Shown: positions 33,778-45,741 of the stretch, piece by piece
Position numbering within the stretch: position 1 is the first letter of the stretch
Layout: each line of letters begins with the position of its first letter
Assembly (NCBI GenBank): GCA_963920575.1
Contig: OY986970.1
Coordinates: 15,769,588-15,833,587, forward strand
Length of the DNA stretch: 64,000 bases
Source: Narthecium ossifragum
Lineage: Eukaryota; Streptophyta; Magnoliopsida; Dioscoreales; Nartheciaceae
Direction of reading: 5' to 3'
Notes under the pieces: generated by a model
What the model was told of the DNA's origin: nothing
Database searches by the model: none
What the model saw: the letters and a program-made list of their open reading frames with translations, nothing else
Translations under genes and position numbers: made by a program

Positions 33778-34572
33778 GTGGCACACACTGCCATTGATTG
33801 ATGTATGTGTTTGATTAGAACCTTAAGGGCGCTTCCGATTGGAAGATCGGAGCTCGATTGGAAGAGATCGAATCGGACGGCTGTGATCGATTCCAGCTTT
33901 CTATTTCAGCTCTTTCTTTTTCTCTCTTCCTCTCTTCTTCGTTGGCTGCTGGCGTGGGGCTCCGGCTGCTGCTTTTCAGTGCGGATCCGCGGCGATCGGT
34001 CTTGAGGATCTCGTAGATCGCCTACATGTCTATACATGTAGGTGTTTCTACCCAATTCCTATGAGTTGGTAACCCTAGGATTACCTTTTTGTGATTTGTG
34101 GTTGTTGTGTGCATTGGAATGCTTTGATTTTTGATATTCTCGTTCCTTGCCATGTTTAGAAGCTAGCTATGGTTTCATTTCCGTATTCTTTCGGATGAAT
34201 TCCGTATTTTTGTCGGTTTTTCGACGGGGTCGGACTTACATCTGATATTTCACGATCTAAGTTTGGTTTTTATTGCGTGAATGAATTTCCCACCATCAAA
34301 TAGACCTTCCTGCAAAGTTTGAATGGATTCCATTGCCGTTTGATAGATCAAATCCAACAAATTCAGTTTTCATCGGTTTCGTCGGCTTTCGGACAATTTG
34401 ATTTAATTCAAAGGATTTGATCATTCAAAGTTGGATTTCTTAGTGTCATTAGATTCCCCACATCCAACTGCACATGCCTACCAAATTTGGTTTGATTTCG
34501 ATACGTTTTGATAGATCGAATCCAAGAAATTCGATCTCAGGCACCATTCATCTTCCCTGCCGACATATGTAG

Positions 34573-34836
34573 GATCGATCTTCTTTGGAAAGAAGATTGA
34601 TCGTTCGATTGTTGGTGTTTTGCTCCATCTAAAGAAGATCGATCCTCTTCTTGACATGGGGTATGTTTGAAGAAGATCGATCTTTTTGGATGAGAAGATC
34701 GATCCTTCTTCCAGAGACGGAACACCATCTTAAGGAAGATCGATCTTGTTGTGAGGGAAGATCGATCCCTCCTTCCCAATCAGGAAACACTCTTAAGAAG
34801 GATCGATCTTCCCTTCTAGGGAAGGGAAGATCGATC
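34573..34836. repeat. Paired GATCGATC array in D LTR (copy 2)
   Basis: Pairs start at 34573/34595 (second member GATTGATC), 34675/34697, 34738/34760 and 34801/34829, with one single at 34637. Pair spacing is mostly 22 bp and the period about 63 bp. The cores sit in AAGAAGATCGATC contexts as in copy 1. Confidence 0.82.
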
Positions 34837-36454
34837 ACCCCTCCTTGAGAGGGATCACCCTTATAATTGATCCGAATTTGATGTTTCGGTTTCTTTTCGA
34901 TCCGGATTTCTCGGGTGACTTTCCGGATGATAGGTAAGGATTATTATAATATTTTAATCGGGATTTTAACAGGTTTATCCTCGGATTACGCTGTGATTTG
35001 TATTTCGGATCAGTTTACCGGTTTCTACCAGTTTTCAAGAAGTTTCCCGATAAAACATGTTATACCTATATAAATATAGTTTGTGATTGCTTTATCGTTT
35101 TATGGGTAACCGGGGGAGTGACAACCCCCGGAAATGTTTAGTATAAATGGGCCGGAAGTGTGCCCTGCATGCTTAGTATAGATTTATTGCTTTGATTAAT
35201 AGCCCCGCTGATTGCCGGGGGCATAACCCGTTGTATTGGTAGATTTTGTATATCTTGTATGTGTGCCTTATTAGCTTGGCCGGGGTTGTATCCCCTTGTA
35301 GGAATTTTGGTTGACGGCTGTGGACGCCGTTGTAATGCCGAAATTGGCTCTGTTGTTGTTGCTTGGCCGTTGGCCAGTTGCTTGTGGGGTAACTGTGGAA
35401 CTTTAGCCTGTCAGGTGCCGGAGAGCACTGAAGACTATTTTATATATGTATTTATCACTTTGGTCTAATCATTGTATTGTTAGTATAGCTTACATGTATT
35501 TGCGACCCTTGCTATGCTCACCCCTTTGGCTAGCTAGAGACTATGCCTAGCCCTGTATAATTGATGTCATCTTGTTGCATACTTATATCTCTTTATCTGT
35601 GCCTGAGCATTGCATGCATCTTGTTTGCATTAGAACATAAGGCTAGAGTGCGGGTGAATAGCGTGTTCGCCGATTCGAGGCTCTCGGGTTGCTCGGATCT
35701 AGCACTAGGACCGTGGCTGGATAGCTAGGTCTAGGGCGATTTTTTTGCCAAATCTCTGTATTCTCGAGGATGGGTCTAGTTGGCTACTATCTGTTGTTTG
35801 AGGTGTAGAGGTTGCTAAGAGTTCTCGTCTCATGCCTAGTATCCGTGTCAAGGGAAGTTACATGCTACCCTGGGTCCTACCCCTTTGTTGTTCAGCGCTT
35901 GGCGCTTGGTGGTTGAGAGGGACGACTATTGACAGTTGAGGTCACAGAGCGCGTGTCACGGGGTAGGCGGTGAACGTAACGTGAGTTTCCCTTAGAGATG
36001 AGACAGAACCCAGGACTTTGTAGTTTCCGCTCTTTTCTGTGCGACGTAGAGTAGAGTAGAACCCTACTGAGCTTATTGGTCACTTCTACCCGGGCTACGT
36101 TTGCAGGTGCAGGCGTCAGCTCATCCTCGGTGGTTCTAGCTGGATCAGGTCTTGGGGCGTGTCGACTTCCGGAGGCGTTTGAGGTCTCAGAGGGACAAAT
36201 GTATTTTGGCAGCGTTTCTTTAAAGTTATCTTTTGAGGATGATGTATTTAATGTTTAATATATGAAATCATGTTACCTCTTTTGACTGAGTTTTACTCCG
36301 CAATGTAATATTTAGTTTTACCTTTATGCCCTTGGAAGTCTTTTAAGTTCAAATTTATTCAGCTTTGTGTATCTGTCACGCCGTATCGGATGTGAATAGT
36401 GTAGGTTTTCCCTCACGCCTCGGCCTGGATGGGTTTTCTGGGTCGGGTGTGACA

Positions 36455-37720
36455 AATACGTTGATGTAAAATTGGTCGAGAGAACAAAAACTTCATTACA
36501 TTAAACTTGGATACAAGATAAACAGTTACAGGCTTTAAATAAGCTCTTAAGTTGGTATACATAAAATACAAGGCCAAACACAATTTTTCTATGGCCGAGT
36601 ACTTTTGTTTATAAAACAACAACTGTCTACTTAGATAATACACTGCTCTCTCTATACTATCTTTGCCATCTTGTGCCAAGAGACCTCCTATTGATTGGTA
36701 TGCTGCAACGATGTAAAGCTTCATTGGATCATTCACTCTTGGTGATGCCATAACTGGTGGCGTTGCCAAATAGGCCTTCACGCATTCAAATTCTTGTTGA
36801 TGCTCCAATTCCTAGACGAAGCCATCCTCATTCTTCAATCATAAGATCGATGAGAACACTTGGGTTTTTCCTGCACAATTAAAAATATACCTCCTTAAAA
36901 AGTTCACTTGATCAAGGAACTTCTATAGTTCTTTCTTAGTCTTTGGAGGCTTGGCATCAATAATAGATTTTGTTTTGGTTTGGTCAATCTCAATGCCACG
37001 CTGATGAACAAGATAACCAAGAAAATTTTCTGCTTACATTCCAAATCCACATTTTAAGGGATTTAATTTTAACTGGTACTCTCTCCTTCGCTCAAAGGTT
37101 TGAACTAATTGATTAAAATGATCGGCCACAATTGGTGATTTAACCACAATGTCATTAATATAAACCTTTACAAACTGGCCGATCATGTGATGAAAAATTA
37201 TACTCATCGCTCTTTGGTAAGTAGCACTAGCATTTTTCAACTCAAAGGGCATTACAACCCACTCATAGCTACCAATCGCTCCTGAACATCTAAACGCTGT
37301 TTTATGGACGTCCTTCTCAGCGATATAGATTTGAATATACCCCGAATAACCGTCCACCTGTTGAATCGACATGAAATTGTGAAGAAGTAAATTTCATGTC
37401 CACCTGTTGAATCGACCAAATTGTCTACTGATGACATACGATACTCATCCTTTGGTGTTGCCAAGTTTAAATTTCTAAAATCAATGCAGACTCTAAGTTT
37501 GCCATTTTTCTTCATAACTGGCACTATGTTTAAAAGTCATTCTACATATCTGCCCGTTCTTATAAACTTAGCATTTAATAATCATTCAATTTTTTTTTTG
37601 ACTTCTGGGATTATATTTGTAGCAAAACGCCTTGGCGCTTGCTTGTATGGCTTAAAATTTGGTCGTGTAGGAAGTTCATGCTCGAAAATATTTCTATCCA
37701 AGGCAGGCGTTTATTTATAA
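36455..37720 (-). pseudogene. Tat reverse transcriptase and RNase H
   Basis: Minus-strand order: FKPYKQAPRRF, RTGRYVE.LLNIVPVMKKNG, KLRVCIDFRNLNLATPKDEY, DGYSGYIQIYIAEKD, KTAFRCSGAIGSYEWVVMPF, KVYINDIVVKS, then RNase H (PMKLYIVAAYQSIGGLLAQD, KYSAIEKLCLALYF). The catalytic box is YIND instead of YVDD, so the first Asp is lost. A local duplication near 37350-37430 (CACCTGTTGAATCGAC twice) breaks the frame. The Tat lineage fits the second RNase H at 14909-15385. Confidence 0.88.
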
Positions 37721-37740
37721 TCCCAAGCAAAGCAATCCTT

Positions 37741-38051
37741 TTATGAACGTAAGATAGCGATGAGTTCATACCTTACATCTAGGTCGAGAAGCTTGCTGAT
37801 GAAGGTTGGACGATGTTCCTCTCCATCGCCGATGTTGACTTCCTCCAATGGATCTTGAGCTTGCATGTTTCCACGCTTTCTATAAGGAACTTCTTCTTCT
37901 TCTTCTTGAGGGATTTCTTTCAAGTAATCAATATCATTCATTTCTTTCACCATGAACGTTTCTAACTGATAAGCCATTAACTTGGCTTTTAAGGCCATTA
38001 ACTTGGCTTTTAAGGCCATTACAGCGGCTTGATTGACCTCTTGTTATGTAC
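37741..38051 (-). pseudogene. Tat protease-RT linker
   Basis: Open minus-strand stretch with an exact 21-bp direct repeat (GGCCTTAAAAGCCAAGTTAAT, giving ALKAKLM twice), then acidic EIPQEEEEEVPYRKRG and LLDLDVRYELIAIL, which leads into the RT. No known domain. Confidence 0.6.
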
Positions 38052-39092
38052 TCATTTTGGAGACCCTTTGGCCGATGATCGGCCAAACTTTGGAGCAAAG
38101 ACCACAGTGGTTGGTCTTGAAGGATCAAAAATCTCCGGTATGCAGTTCTTTATTACATCGCAGTTCTCAGATGCTACTCTCATGGAATCGTTCACTTCCA
38201 TGAACTGCAACGGACCATAATTACAATCATAGAAAGAGGCTTCTACTACTTGTGTTTCTACTTTATATGGCATATTATCTATCGGCCATGACAGATTCCA
38301 CTCCCCTTCTGCATTCCATAGGAAAACACATTGGTGTAAGGACGACGGTACACACCTACTACCATGAATCCAATCTCGACCAAGCAACACATTATAACTT
38401 GTTGATGAATCCATCACAAAGAACGTTGTCATTCTGATAACACGTCCGACCTTGATTTCCAAAGAGAAGATCCCTTTACATGGTGCTGGTACTTCACTAA
38501 ACCCTGTCAGTGTGATATCAGTTGGGATTAAATCAGCCTCCGTCTTGCCAAGCCGCTTGAGCATCTTGGTCAGGATAACATTGACTACTGTTCCCGTATC
38601 GATCAAAACTCTGTTCACTGCGATACCATTTATCTCGGCCGTGATATGAAGAGGATGAAGGTGACGCGTCATCGCTTCTGGTGGCTTATCAAACATCACC
38701 CTATCATCTGGTACCTTATTCTCCTTCTGGTTTCTGGCCGATGTTGCTACTTCTCTCTGAACTGCTTTCCCTTTTGCTTTTTCTTGCCCAAGACACTTTG
38801 GCATGATATTAGCTACCTGATGATCATCTTCATCCTCAACACCCCAGCCAGTAGGAATAATAGTTCGCTCCTCTTGTTGAAGGGTATACTTGGCCACATC
38901 GCTATTGGGAACCCACATTTTGATTTTTGGGTTTCCGTAGCAGACCAAGTAGTCATACTTTCCATTAGATTCACCCACTCCTACCATCGCCGGGTTACCT
39001 GCTTCATATAGCTCCACCATGAGCTTATCTCGCGAGATCTTCCTTTTAGCCACTTCTTCCTTGAGATCAATTGGTATTTCCACTTCTACCAA
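38052..39092 (-). pseudogene. Tat protease region
   Basis: An open stretch of 346 codons on the minus strand. An N-terminal YEAGNPAM..IIPTGWG module is followed by the retropepsin motif AVNRVLIDTGTVVNVILTKM (active DTG) and TSYNVLLGRDWIHGSRC, the C-terminal Gly-Arg-Asp motif of Tat proteases. It would cut the Gag-Pol polyprotein. No stop interrupts it, but flanking gag and RT are broken. Confidence 0.85.
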
Positions 39093-39099
39093 TTCTGTT

Positions 39100-39589
39100 T
39101 CTTCTACAGGTGCTTGAGGTAATGGCTCTTCTTCATCGCCCCAACCAGTTGGGACAATTGGTTCTAGTGCGGCTGGAATAATTTGAGCGACAACTTCTGT
39201 CCTCTTGACCAGATGCTTAACCTTTACATCTCCATAGACTCTCAGATAATGATATTGGCCACTTGGCTAGCCGCCTGGTCCTACTGCTGGATTACCTTTG
39301 TCATAAAACTGTTGTAGCAATCGCTAAGTAGATATACCCCTCCTCCGAGCTTCTGCTGTGATTGTCAATCCTCTTTTCAACCTCTACATACTCTTCCTCT
39401 TCTTCATCGATCACCAAGACCGCTGGTGATTGGTCGACGCCATCATCGATCAAAGAGGCTGACGCTTCATGCTCATCGGCCATATTAGATATATCGGAAT
39501 CAATCTCAACTAGACACTGTTATCCAAGTCTGCTTGAAAGAATGTAATTGTTGACAATAACTGATGGTAATGTACCAAACTGAATCATA
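39100..39589 (-). pseudogene. Tat gag-protease spacer with a duplicated module
   Basis: Reading minus: MIQFGTLPSVIVNNYILSS, an acidic ADEHEASASLIDD..DEEEEEYVEVEKR stretch, then LQQFYDKGNPAVGPGG, YHYLRVYGDVKVKHLV and EPIVPTGWGDEEE. The last module is a diverged copy of the one starting YEAGNPAMVGV at about 39010, so two roughly 65-residue modules stand in tandem before the protease. One stop lies in the first copy and another near 39522. Confidence 0.65.
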
Positions 39590-40964
39590 TGATTAGTTGA
39601 TTTCAGGTTTAATCATAATTTGAGAAGAAATATAAGAAATTCGGTTAAAAATATGGATTTATGTGATAAAGTCTTCTTCATCGCCTATCAGGAGAATAAT
39701 CTCCAGATATTCTGTATAAGTCCAAATATTCTGAACATTTATGAAGTGATAGAAGTCTTCAAGATATACAGCTTTCATGTTGTGCACTTTATGAGATTTC
39801 TGATGGATTGATTCTAGTATTGAAGAAGATCAAAATACACAGCTGCTAGAAAACGGCTCCGTCGAAGCTGAGAAGAATATTCTGAAAATATTCTATATTA
39901 ATTACAATATTATAAAATAAGTCGCATATGACAGAATACTTGAAGATCTAGAACTTTCCTGTTTAAGACTTTCTCAGATTCCAAGCCAATTAGTGCCAGA
40001 ATTGAGTTAAACTCAGAATCCTGAATAGGAGTTGAAATACGAAAAGAGGAAAGTCAAAGTTTAAGCCTAGATAGGACTCTTAAGTCTAAGTTTAGGGTTT
40101 CCCTATTTAAAGGCCTTTTCCAGCCGAATTTTGCATCTTTTTGACAATCTTTGGAGGAGGAAGAAGAAGACGGCGGGGATGCGGATGGTGACATCTTCTT
40201 ATTCCAATCCGATGGCTTTCATCCAAAACATGAGTTGCTAATTATTATACTTAGGATTATTCATGAAACCCTAGTATAGTTTTGGTTTTTCTTTGGTTTG
40301 ATTCTTGTGAACTTCTCGATGCATGATCTCATAAATACAGTTTTATTGTTAATAGAGTTGAAGGAACAGAGTTCCCTTGACGTACTTTCAGTCATGCATG
40401 ATTTCTGTGATTGATTGTAGAGCTTTATGAGATGGTTTTCATGAAGTTATTGGTTTGACTTTGAGATAAGCTATGCTATGTGAAGATACGTTGTGCCAAG
40501 GTCATTAGGAGTAGTATAATTTAAGGTAATCGTAGAACCAAAGACAATCTATGCCAAGCAAAGATAGGTTATGTCGTTGGGAACATTAACTTTTTTTTAG
40601 AGATTCATGTGAGCTTGTAGCCATATGATCCATAATGTTGAGAGAAGGGAACAAGATGATAACTAGAGAAGACTAATAATGAAACTAGGGCGGATTGAGT
40701 AATTCCTAAGTAAGTACTCCATTGATTCGAATTGATCAACCTTTTATTTCTTTTCTTTATTAGTTAGATAACTCTATTCTATCTTTGATTCTTTACCTTA
40801 ATTTTAGGGTGTCGAGAATTGATTTTGATTTCCAACATTTTCCATGTGCATCAACTCCCGACTTCATCGCTATTCTACCTAGTAGTGTAGTTATTGAATA
40901 AGGATTATAAATTTAATATTTGATTGAGTTTGCAACATTTTAATGATGACGTTTGTGAGCGATC
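39590..40964 (+). repeat. 5'-truncated solo B LTR in Tat
   Basis: From TTAGTTGATTTCAGG it follows the B LTR to GTGAGCGATCA (40964), lacking the first ~90 bp of the family. I find no target duplication. Tat gag-pol codons flank both sides, and some Tat sequence was probably deleted with the LTR end. Confidence 0.85.
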
Positions 40965-41969
40965 AGCTACTCTCTTGAACTTGCTTAGCCCTCATCATCT
41001 AGCCATACTTCTTCTGGTATCTCCAGTATTGAGTCCGAGTCATCTCCTCAATAGGTATCTGTCGACGAGTGGTAAAGTTGTAGTTGTACCATTTGTTTGG
41101 TACATACAGTTGGGCTAAAATGCTTCTTGGAGGCATCGGCCGATAAAATTGCGGTGGCCGATAAAACTACTGCCCAACCCTGGGTACCCCTGGACGGTTA
41201 ACGTCCTTCTGGCATCTTGGACATAGGTGTTGTCCCATCTCAATAAGCCCCATACCCTTATTCTGGCTAAGTCTTGTGAACAATCCTGGACGATCATCGT
41301 CCTGGGCCTCATCGATCACAATCTTAAACTTTGACAATTTGAAGTTTGCCACATCAGTTAACACCATCGTGACTTCCACTTTCTTTGGCAAGGGATCGTT
41401 GTCAACCCACGTACCCTTATCCCGAGCAGGAAAGCTGATCCTGTCGGAATCAATAGCATCCAGCAAGACATTACAAAAAATCAAACAACCGTTACTGTCC
41501 TGAGACCAAGCATTATGCCATTTATAATATCTTTTACCCTTAATTTGATCAAGGTTTGGCATTACATGTCCATCAGTTAGTTTGATTTGTTTATCTTTCA
41601 ATAGTTGATCAAAAATTTGATCGGCCTTAGAAATATCAAATGAAAACTTTTGTAATTGATGTTTATCGTCCATAGCTACTTCCTTACTCTTAAGCTCTCG
41701 CTCAAGCCTTGCAAGTAGCTTGCAAGTATATGGTCAGCATTTTAACAACTCAGCCAAATAAGCATAGTCCATATATGGACATTCTTGATCAGTTTCCTCG
41801 ACCTGATGAACATCATAGTTCAAATCTTTATAATATGTTCCGCGTGAGGATAATTTCATTTGATCCTCTTATCTTAATAATTGCTCATACCGTATGGAGT
41901 TAGTTTACAATTGAAAGAGGTCGATAAAATCTCTATCTTGGAGTTTTTTCTTAAATTCAAAGGCTAATC
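40965..41969 (-). pseudogene. Tat gag (C-terminal half)
   Basis: Minus-strand reading from 41969: FEFKKKLQDRDFIDLFQL, RGTYYKDLNYDVHQVEE, DYAYLAELL, ARLERELKSKEVAMDDKHQ, ADQIFDQLLKDKQIKL and KGKRYYKWHNAWSQDSNGC, the Tat-type gag end. Further on, RRQIPIEEMTRTQYWRYQKK leads to the protease spacer. Several stops (for example in FQL*TNS). The gag N-terminus and 5' LTR are missing: SIRE2 sits at 41970 and unrelated DNA follows it. Confidence 0.8.
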
Positions 41970-42961
41970 TGAAGCTCTAAGAGGGGGGTTTATCTTAGGC
42001 TTTATACGATAAAATCAACTATGGAAGTCTAAATAGGAGGAGTCTAATTAAATCATATGCTTGCAAAAGATAAGAATAGATATTATATTTAAACAAGGGA
42101 TATGAGATGAGTGTTAGAGAGATTGCACCGATTTATAGTGGTTCGGCAAACCTTGTCTACGTCCACTTCACTCAAGGTCCTCCTTGAGGTTCCACTACAT
42201 GCAAGACCTCTTACAAGTTGTCCACCAAACTTCCGGGTGCTTGGCAACTTTACAATCTCTCTAATATCTCTCTAAGATATTTCTCTCAAAGTCTACTTCA
42301 CACTTGAAGTAGTTTTACAAAGGTTTAGCTCACTAATAAGAGATAGAAACTTGCTAGAATATGATTACAATAATCCCTTAGCTCCCTCTAAGTCCTTGGC
42401 AAGTTTGCTGCTCTTTCCCTTTTATAGTTGAGCTTCAAACCCCTCCAAATAGCCTCCCAACGGCTAGTTTCTGCTCCTACAACGGCTCTTTACAGCTCTA
42501 TTGTGGGCTCACGGTCGACCGTCGCATCATCCGTGACATCGTCCGCCAGGCTTTCCTTGAGCCACGGTCGATCCACCTATCGACCTTCAAGCCTCACGGT
42601 CGACCGTCCCATCGACCGTGACATCCTCCGTCATGCTCTGTTGTGAAAACCGCTTCCCACGGTCGATGCACCGATCGACCGTTGCTCCTTTGAGCCAAGT
42701 CACATAGGCCACGGTCGATCGGTCCATCGACCGTCACACCGACCGTCAGTCTATTTTCCCAAGAACAACTTCCGTAGTCGATCCACACATCAACCGCCAT
42801 ACCCCACGGTCGATCCATGCATCGTCCATCGCATCGACCGTCAGTACAAAAACACATTAAATATGATTTTACTGCTTTCCAAATTAAGGGATAATAATAT
42901 TAAACCAATACTTTATCATCAATTATATATTGACATCATCAAAACAATATCTGGGTTAACA
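41970..42961 (-). repeat. 3' LTR of SIRE2
   Basis: 992 bp; read minus it begins TGTTAACCCAGATATTG after the polypurine tract AAAAAGAGGGAGAT and ends TAGAGCTTCA. It is highly similar to 44768-45741. Confidence 0.9.
42511..42840. repeat. GGTCGAT..ATCGACC hairpin array in SIRE2 3' LTR
   Basis: ACGGTCGA cores start at 42511, 42564, 42596, 42659 and 42711, then at 42773 (degenerate) and 42806. Most are followed 10-20 bp later by an inverse TCGACCGT. Example: ACGGTCGATGCACCGATCGA at 42659. A matching array is in the other LTR. Confidence 0.78.
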
Positions 42962-43640
42962 ATCTCCCTCTTTTTGATGATGGCAACCTTTTAAATTGTG
43001 ATGATAAAACCTTGAAAGCTCCCTCTTAATTTATGCATCCATTTACCTCATAAAATATGTTCTAAAGTGAATATCACTGAGGTATGCAAGTCATATATCA
43101 CTAAAAGGATATATCATACTTGATTATAGGTCAAAAGGTGTGAAAGTGCAAAATATGACATACGTACCTCTTTGTATAGAAACATGAGACATGATATTTT
43201 AGCCAGAATTATATTCTCATGAAGTCTTCAGTAAATATAGATAGAAAAATTCTTTGAATCAACCAAAAGTTTCAAGTAGAATATATAAAGTTTCAAGATC
43301 TTTCAAAAACAAGAAACAGGAGTGTCATAACAATATTTCTCCCTCTTTGACATCGTCAAAAAGAATTGGTAGAGGAAGAATCAAGTTAAAAATAATCCTA
43401 AGAGAACTAAGAGAACCAATATAAAGTTTTAAAATCAACATTGAAGGTTTAAAATCATCTCAAAACAGGATACCAAATGAAGATTTACAATCAGAAACTA
43501 TCATTTGTAAAAGGTAATCAATTCTTCACAGAAAAGACTTTCTTAAACCATTTTTAACATGAAATGGAATAAGAAGATGTAATGGAGGAGACATATATCG
43601 AAAATTTAAGACATACCTCCATTACCTTTTAACCCAAATT
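42962..43640 (-). other. Non-coding 3' internal part of SIRE2
   Basis: AT-rich, no ORF. Pol would be expected here but none of it is recognisable. The polypurine tract is at 42962-42975. Confidence 0.6.
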
Positions 43641-43641
43641 G

Positions 43642-44703
43642 TTATCCTCCTTTAAATACCTTGCGCCTCCACTTGTCAATTTTATTTTCTTTTACTCCGA
43701 ATGCAGTTAAACAAAGATTTGTAGTTTCTTCTTCTTCTTCTTCTTCTTCGGAGGTGGAGCTCAAGTCACTATCTTCCTTGGCCTTCTTCTTCTTCTTCTT
43801 TGAAAATTTCTTGAGCTTTGGACAATCCGACATGTAATGTCCGGGCTTCCTACACTCATAACAAGTAATTTTATTTAAGTAAGAAGAGGAGTTTCCTTTT
43901 TCACCTTTAGGGTTTTTCTTTCCTTGATTCTTGATGATTCGTTGGATTCTTCTTGTGATCTTTTGCATCTTCTCATCATCATCTTCATCACTTGAGTCAG
44001 ATGAATCCTTGTATGTTGACTTGAAAGCAATGGTTTTTTTTTTCTTTCTTTCTCCATCATTGCTCCTCTCCATGTTCATCTCATATGTCATGAGAGAACC
44101 CATTAGCTCATCAAGGGACGGCTTAGTTAAATCTTTAGCTTCTTCGATTGCTGTCACCTTGGGATCCCATGTCTTAGGTAGGCACCGAAGGATCTTTCTT
44201 ACCATCTCATTATTAGAATAGCTTTTACCAAGAGAATCAAGAACATTTATAATATCGATAAAACGAGTAAACATCTCATTTATATTCTCATCATACTTCA
44301 TAGAGAATAACTCATAATCATTAACAAGCATGCTAATCTTAGACTCCTTAACACGGCTTGTTCCCTCATATGTAACTTCAAGTTTTTCTCATATTTCCAT
44401 AGCCGTTTTACATGCTGAAATTCTATTAAATTCATCAGGGCAAAGGGCACAAAATAGAAAATTTTTAGCCTTGGCATTTACTTGAAGTTTCCTAAAATCA
44501 GTAGGAGTATATTCATTCTTAGCTTTTGGAAGTTCTTTTCCCTCAATGATTTTTAAAGGGATAGAATCTCCATCTTCTATTAGCATCCATGCATCATAGT
44601 CCATGGATTGAATGATAATTTCCATTTTCATTTTCCAATAGGTGTAATTTATTCCATTAAAGTAGGGTGGCCTATTAGTAGATTGTCCCTCTATGATTTC
44701 CAT
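43642..44703 (-). pseudogene. SIRE2 gag (gag-only element)
   Basis: From an ATG at 44703, MEIIEGQSTNRPPYFNGINY with the same capsid order as SIRE1 (ILRCLPKTWDPKVTAIEEAK). A TGA replaces the Trp codon of EIWEKLEV at about 44389. The zinc knuckle is intact, CYECRKPGHYMSDC, then a Lys run and a Glu run encoded by a GAA microsatellite (43729-43750). It ends at a stop at 43642. No protease follows. Confidence 0.88.
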
Positions 44704-44753
44704 CTTGATTTAGGATCCTCTAAGGGTTGTTACAGCACAAAAATAGAGACCTA

Positions 44754-44765
44754 GCTCTGATACCA
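44754..44765 (-). other. Primer-binding site, initiator tRNA-Met (SIRE2)
   Basis: Minus strand TGGTATCAGAGC, two bases from the LTR at 44768. Confidence 0.93.
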
Positions 44766-44767
44766 AT

Positions 44768-45741
44768 TGATGCTCTAAGAGGAGAGTTTATCTTAGCCTT
44801 TATACAATAAAATCAACTATGGAAATCTAAATAGGAGGAGTCTAATTAAATCATATGCTTGCTAAAGATAAGAGCAGATATTATATTTAAATAAGGGATA
44901 TGAGATGAGAGTTAGAGAGATTGCACTAGATTTATAGCGGTTCGGCAAACCTTGCCTACATCCACTTCACTCAAGGTCCTCCTTGAGGTTCCACTACATG
45001 CAAGACCCCTTACAAGTTGTTCACCAAGCTTCCGAGTGCTTGGCAACCTTACAATCTCTCTAATATCTCTCTAAGATATTTCTCTCAAAGTCTACTTCAC
45101 ACTTGAAGTAGTTTTACAAATGTTTAGCTCATCAATAAGAGATAGAAACTTGCTAGAATATGATTACAATAATCCCTTAGCTCCCTCTAAGTCCTTGGCA
45201 AATTTGCTGCTCTTTCCCTTTTATAGTTGAGCTTCAAACCCTTCCAAATAGCCTCCCAACCGCTAGTTTCTGCTCCTGCAACGGCTCTTTAACGGCTCTT
45301 TTCTGGGCTCACGGTCGACCGTCGCATAGTCCGTCAGGCTTTCTTTAAGCCACGGTCGATCCACCTATCAACCATCAAGCCTCACGGTCGACCGTCCCAT
45401 CGACCGTGACATCGTCCGTCAGGCTCTGTTGTGAAAACCGCTTCCCACGGTCGATGCATTGATCGACCGTCGCTCCTTTGAGGCAAGTCACATAGGCCAC
45501 AGTAGATCGGTCCATCGACAGTCACATCGACCGTCAGCCTATTTTCCCAAGAACAACTTCCGCGGTCGATCCACGCATCAACCGCCATACCTCACGGTCG
45601 ATCTATGCATCGTCCGTCGCATCGACTGTCAGTACAAAAACACATTAAATATGATTTTAATGCTTTCCAGATTAAGGGATAATAATATTAAACCAATGTT
45701 TTATCATCAATTATATATTGACATCATCAAAACAATATCTG
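44768..45741 (-). repeat. 5' LTR of SIRE2, outer end missing
   Basis: Matches the 3' LTR up to CAATATCTGG, but the last bases (GTTAACA on plus) are absent and sequence of another origin follows. The hairpin array is at 45309-45630. With no TG end and no duplication matching TAATC (41965-41969), the edge looks truncated. Confidence 0.88.

Larger units (their letters stand above)
15550..36454 (+). repeat. D-family solo LTR split by a CACTA transposon
   Basis: It begins TGTGAGGACCC at 15550 and ends GGGTCGGGTGTGACA at 36454, flanked by AATAC (15545-15549 and 36455-36459). Its own sequence is 15550-15690 plus 33781-36454, about 2.8 kb; the rest is the CACTA insertion. It is homologous, in the opposite orientation, to 26307-28608. 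Features such as TTTGCAGGTGCAGG near its end and its length suggest a Ty3 LTR, perhaps Tekay/Del type; that assignment is weak. Confidence 0.85.

Noticed and set aside
35892..36083. Small ORF near the end of the D LTR
   Set aside because: Lies inside an LTR, has no motif, and has no counterpart in the other D copies that I can see.
41970..42961. SIRE2 target duplication TAATC
   Set aside because: TAATC precedes the left LTR but is not found at the right edge, where the LTR end is missing; not counted as a duplication.
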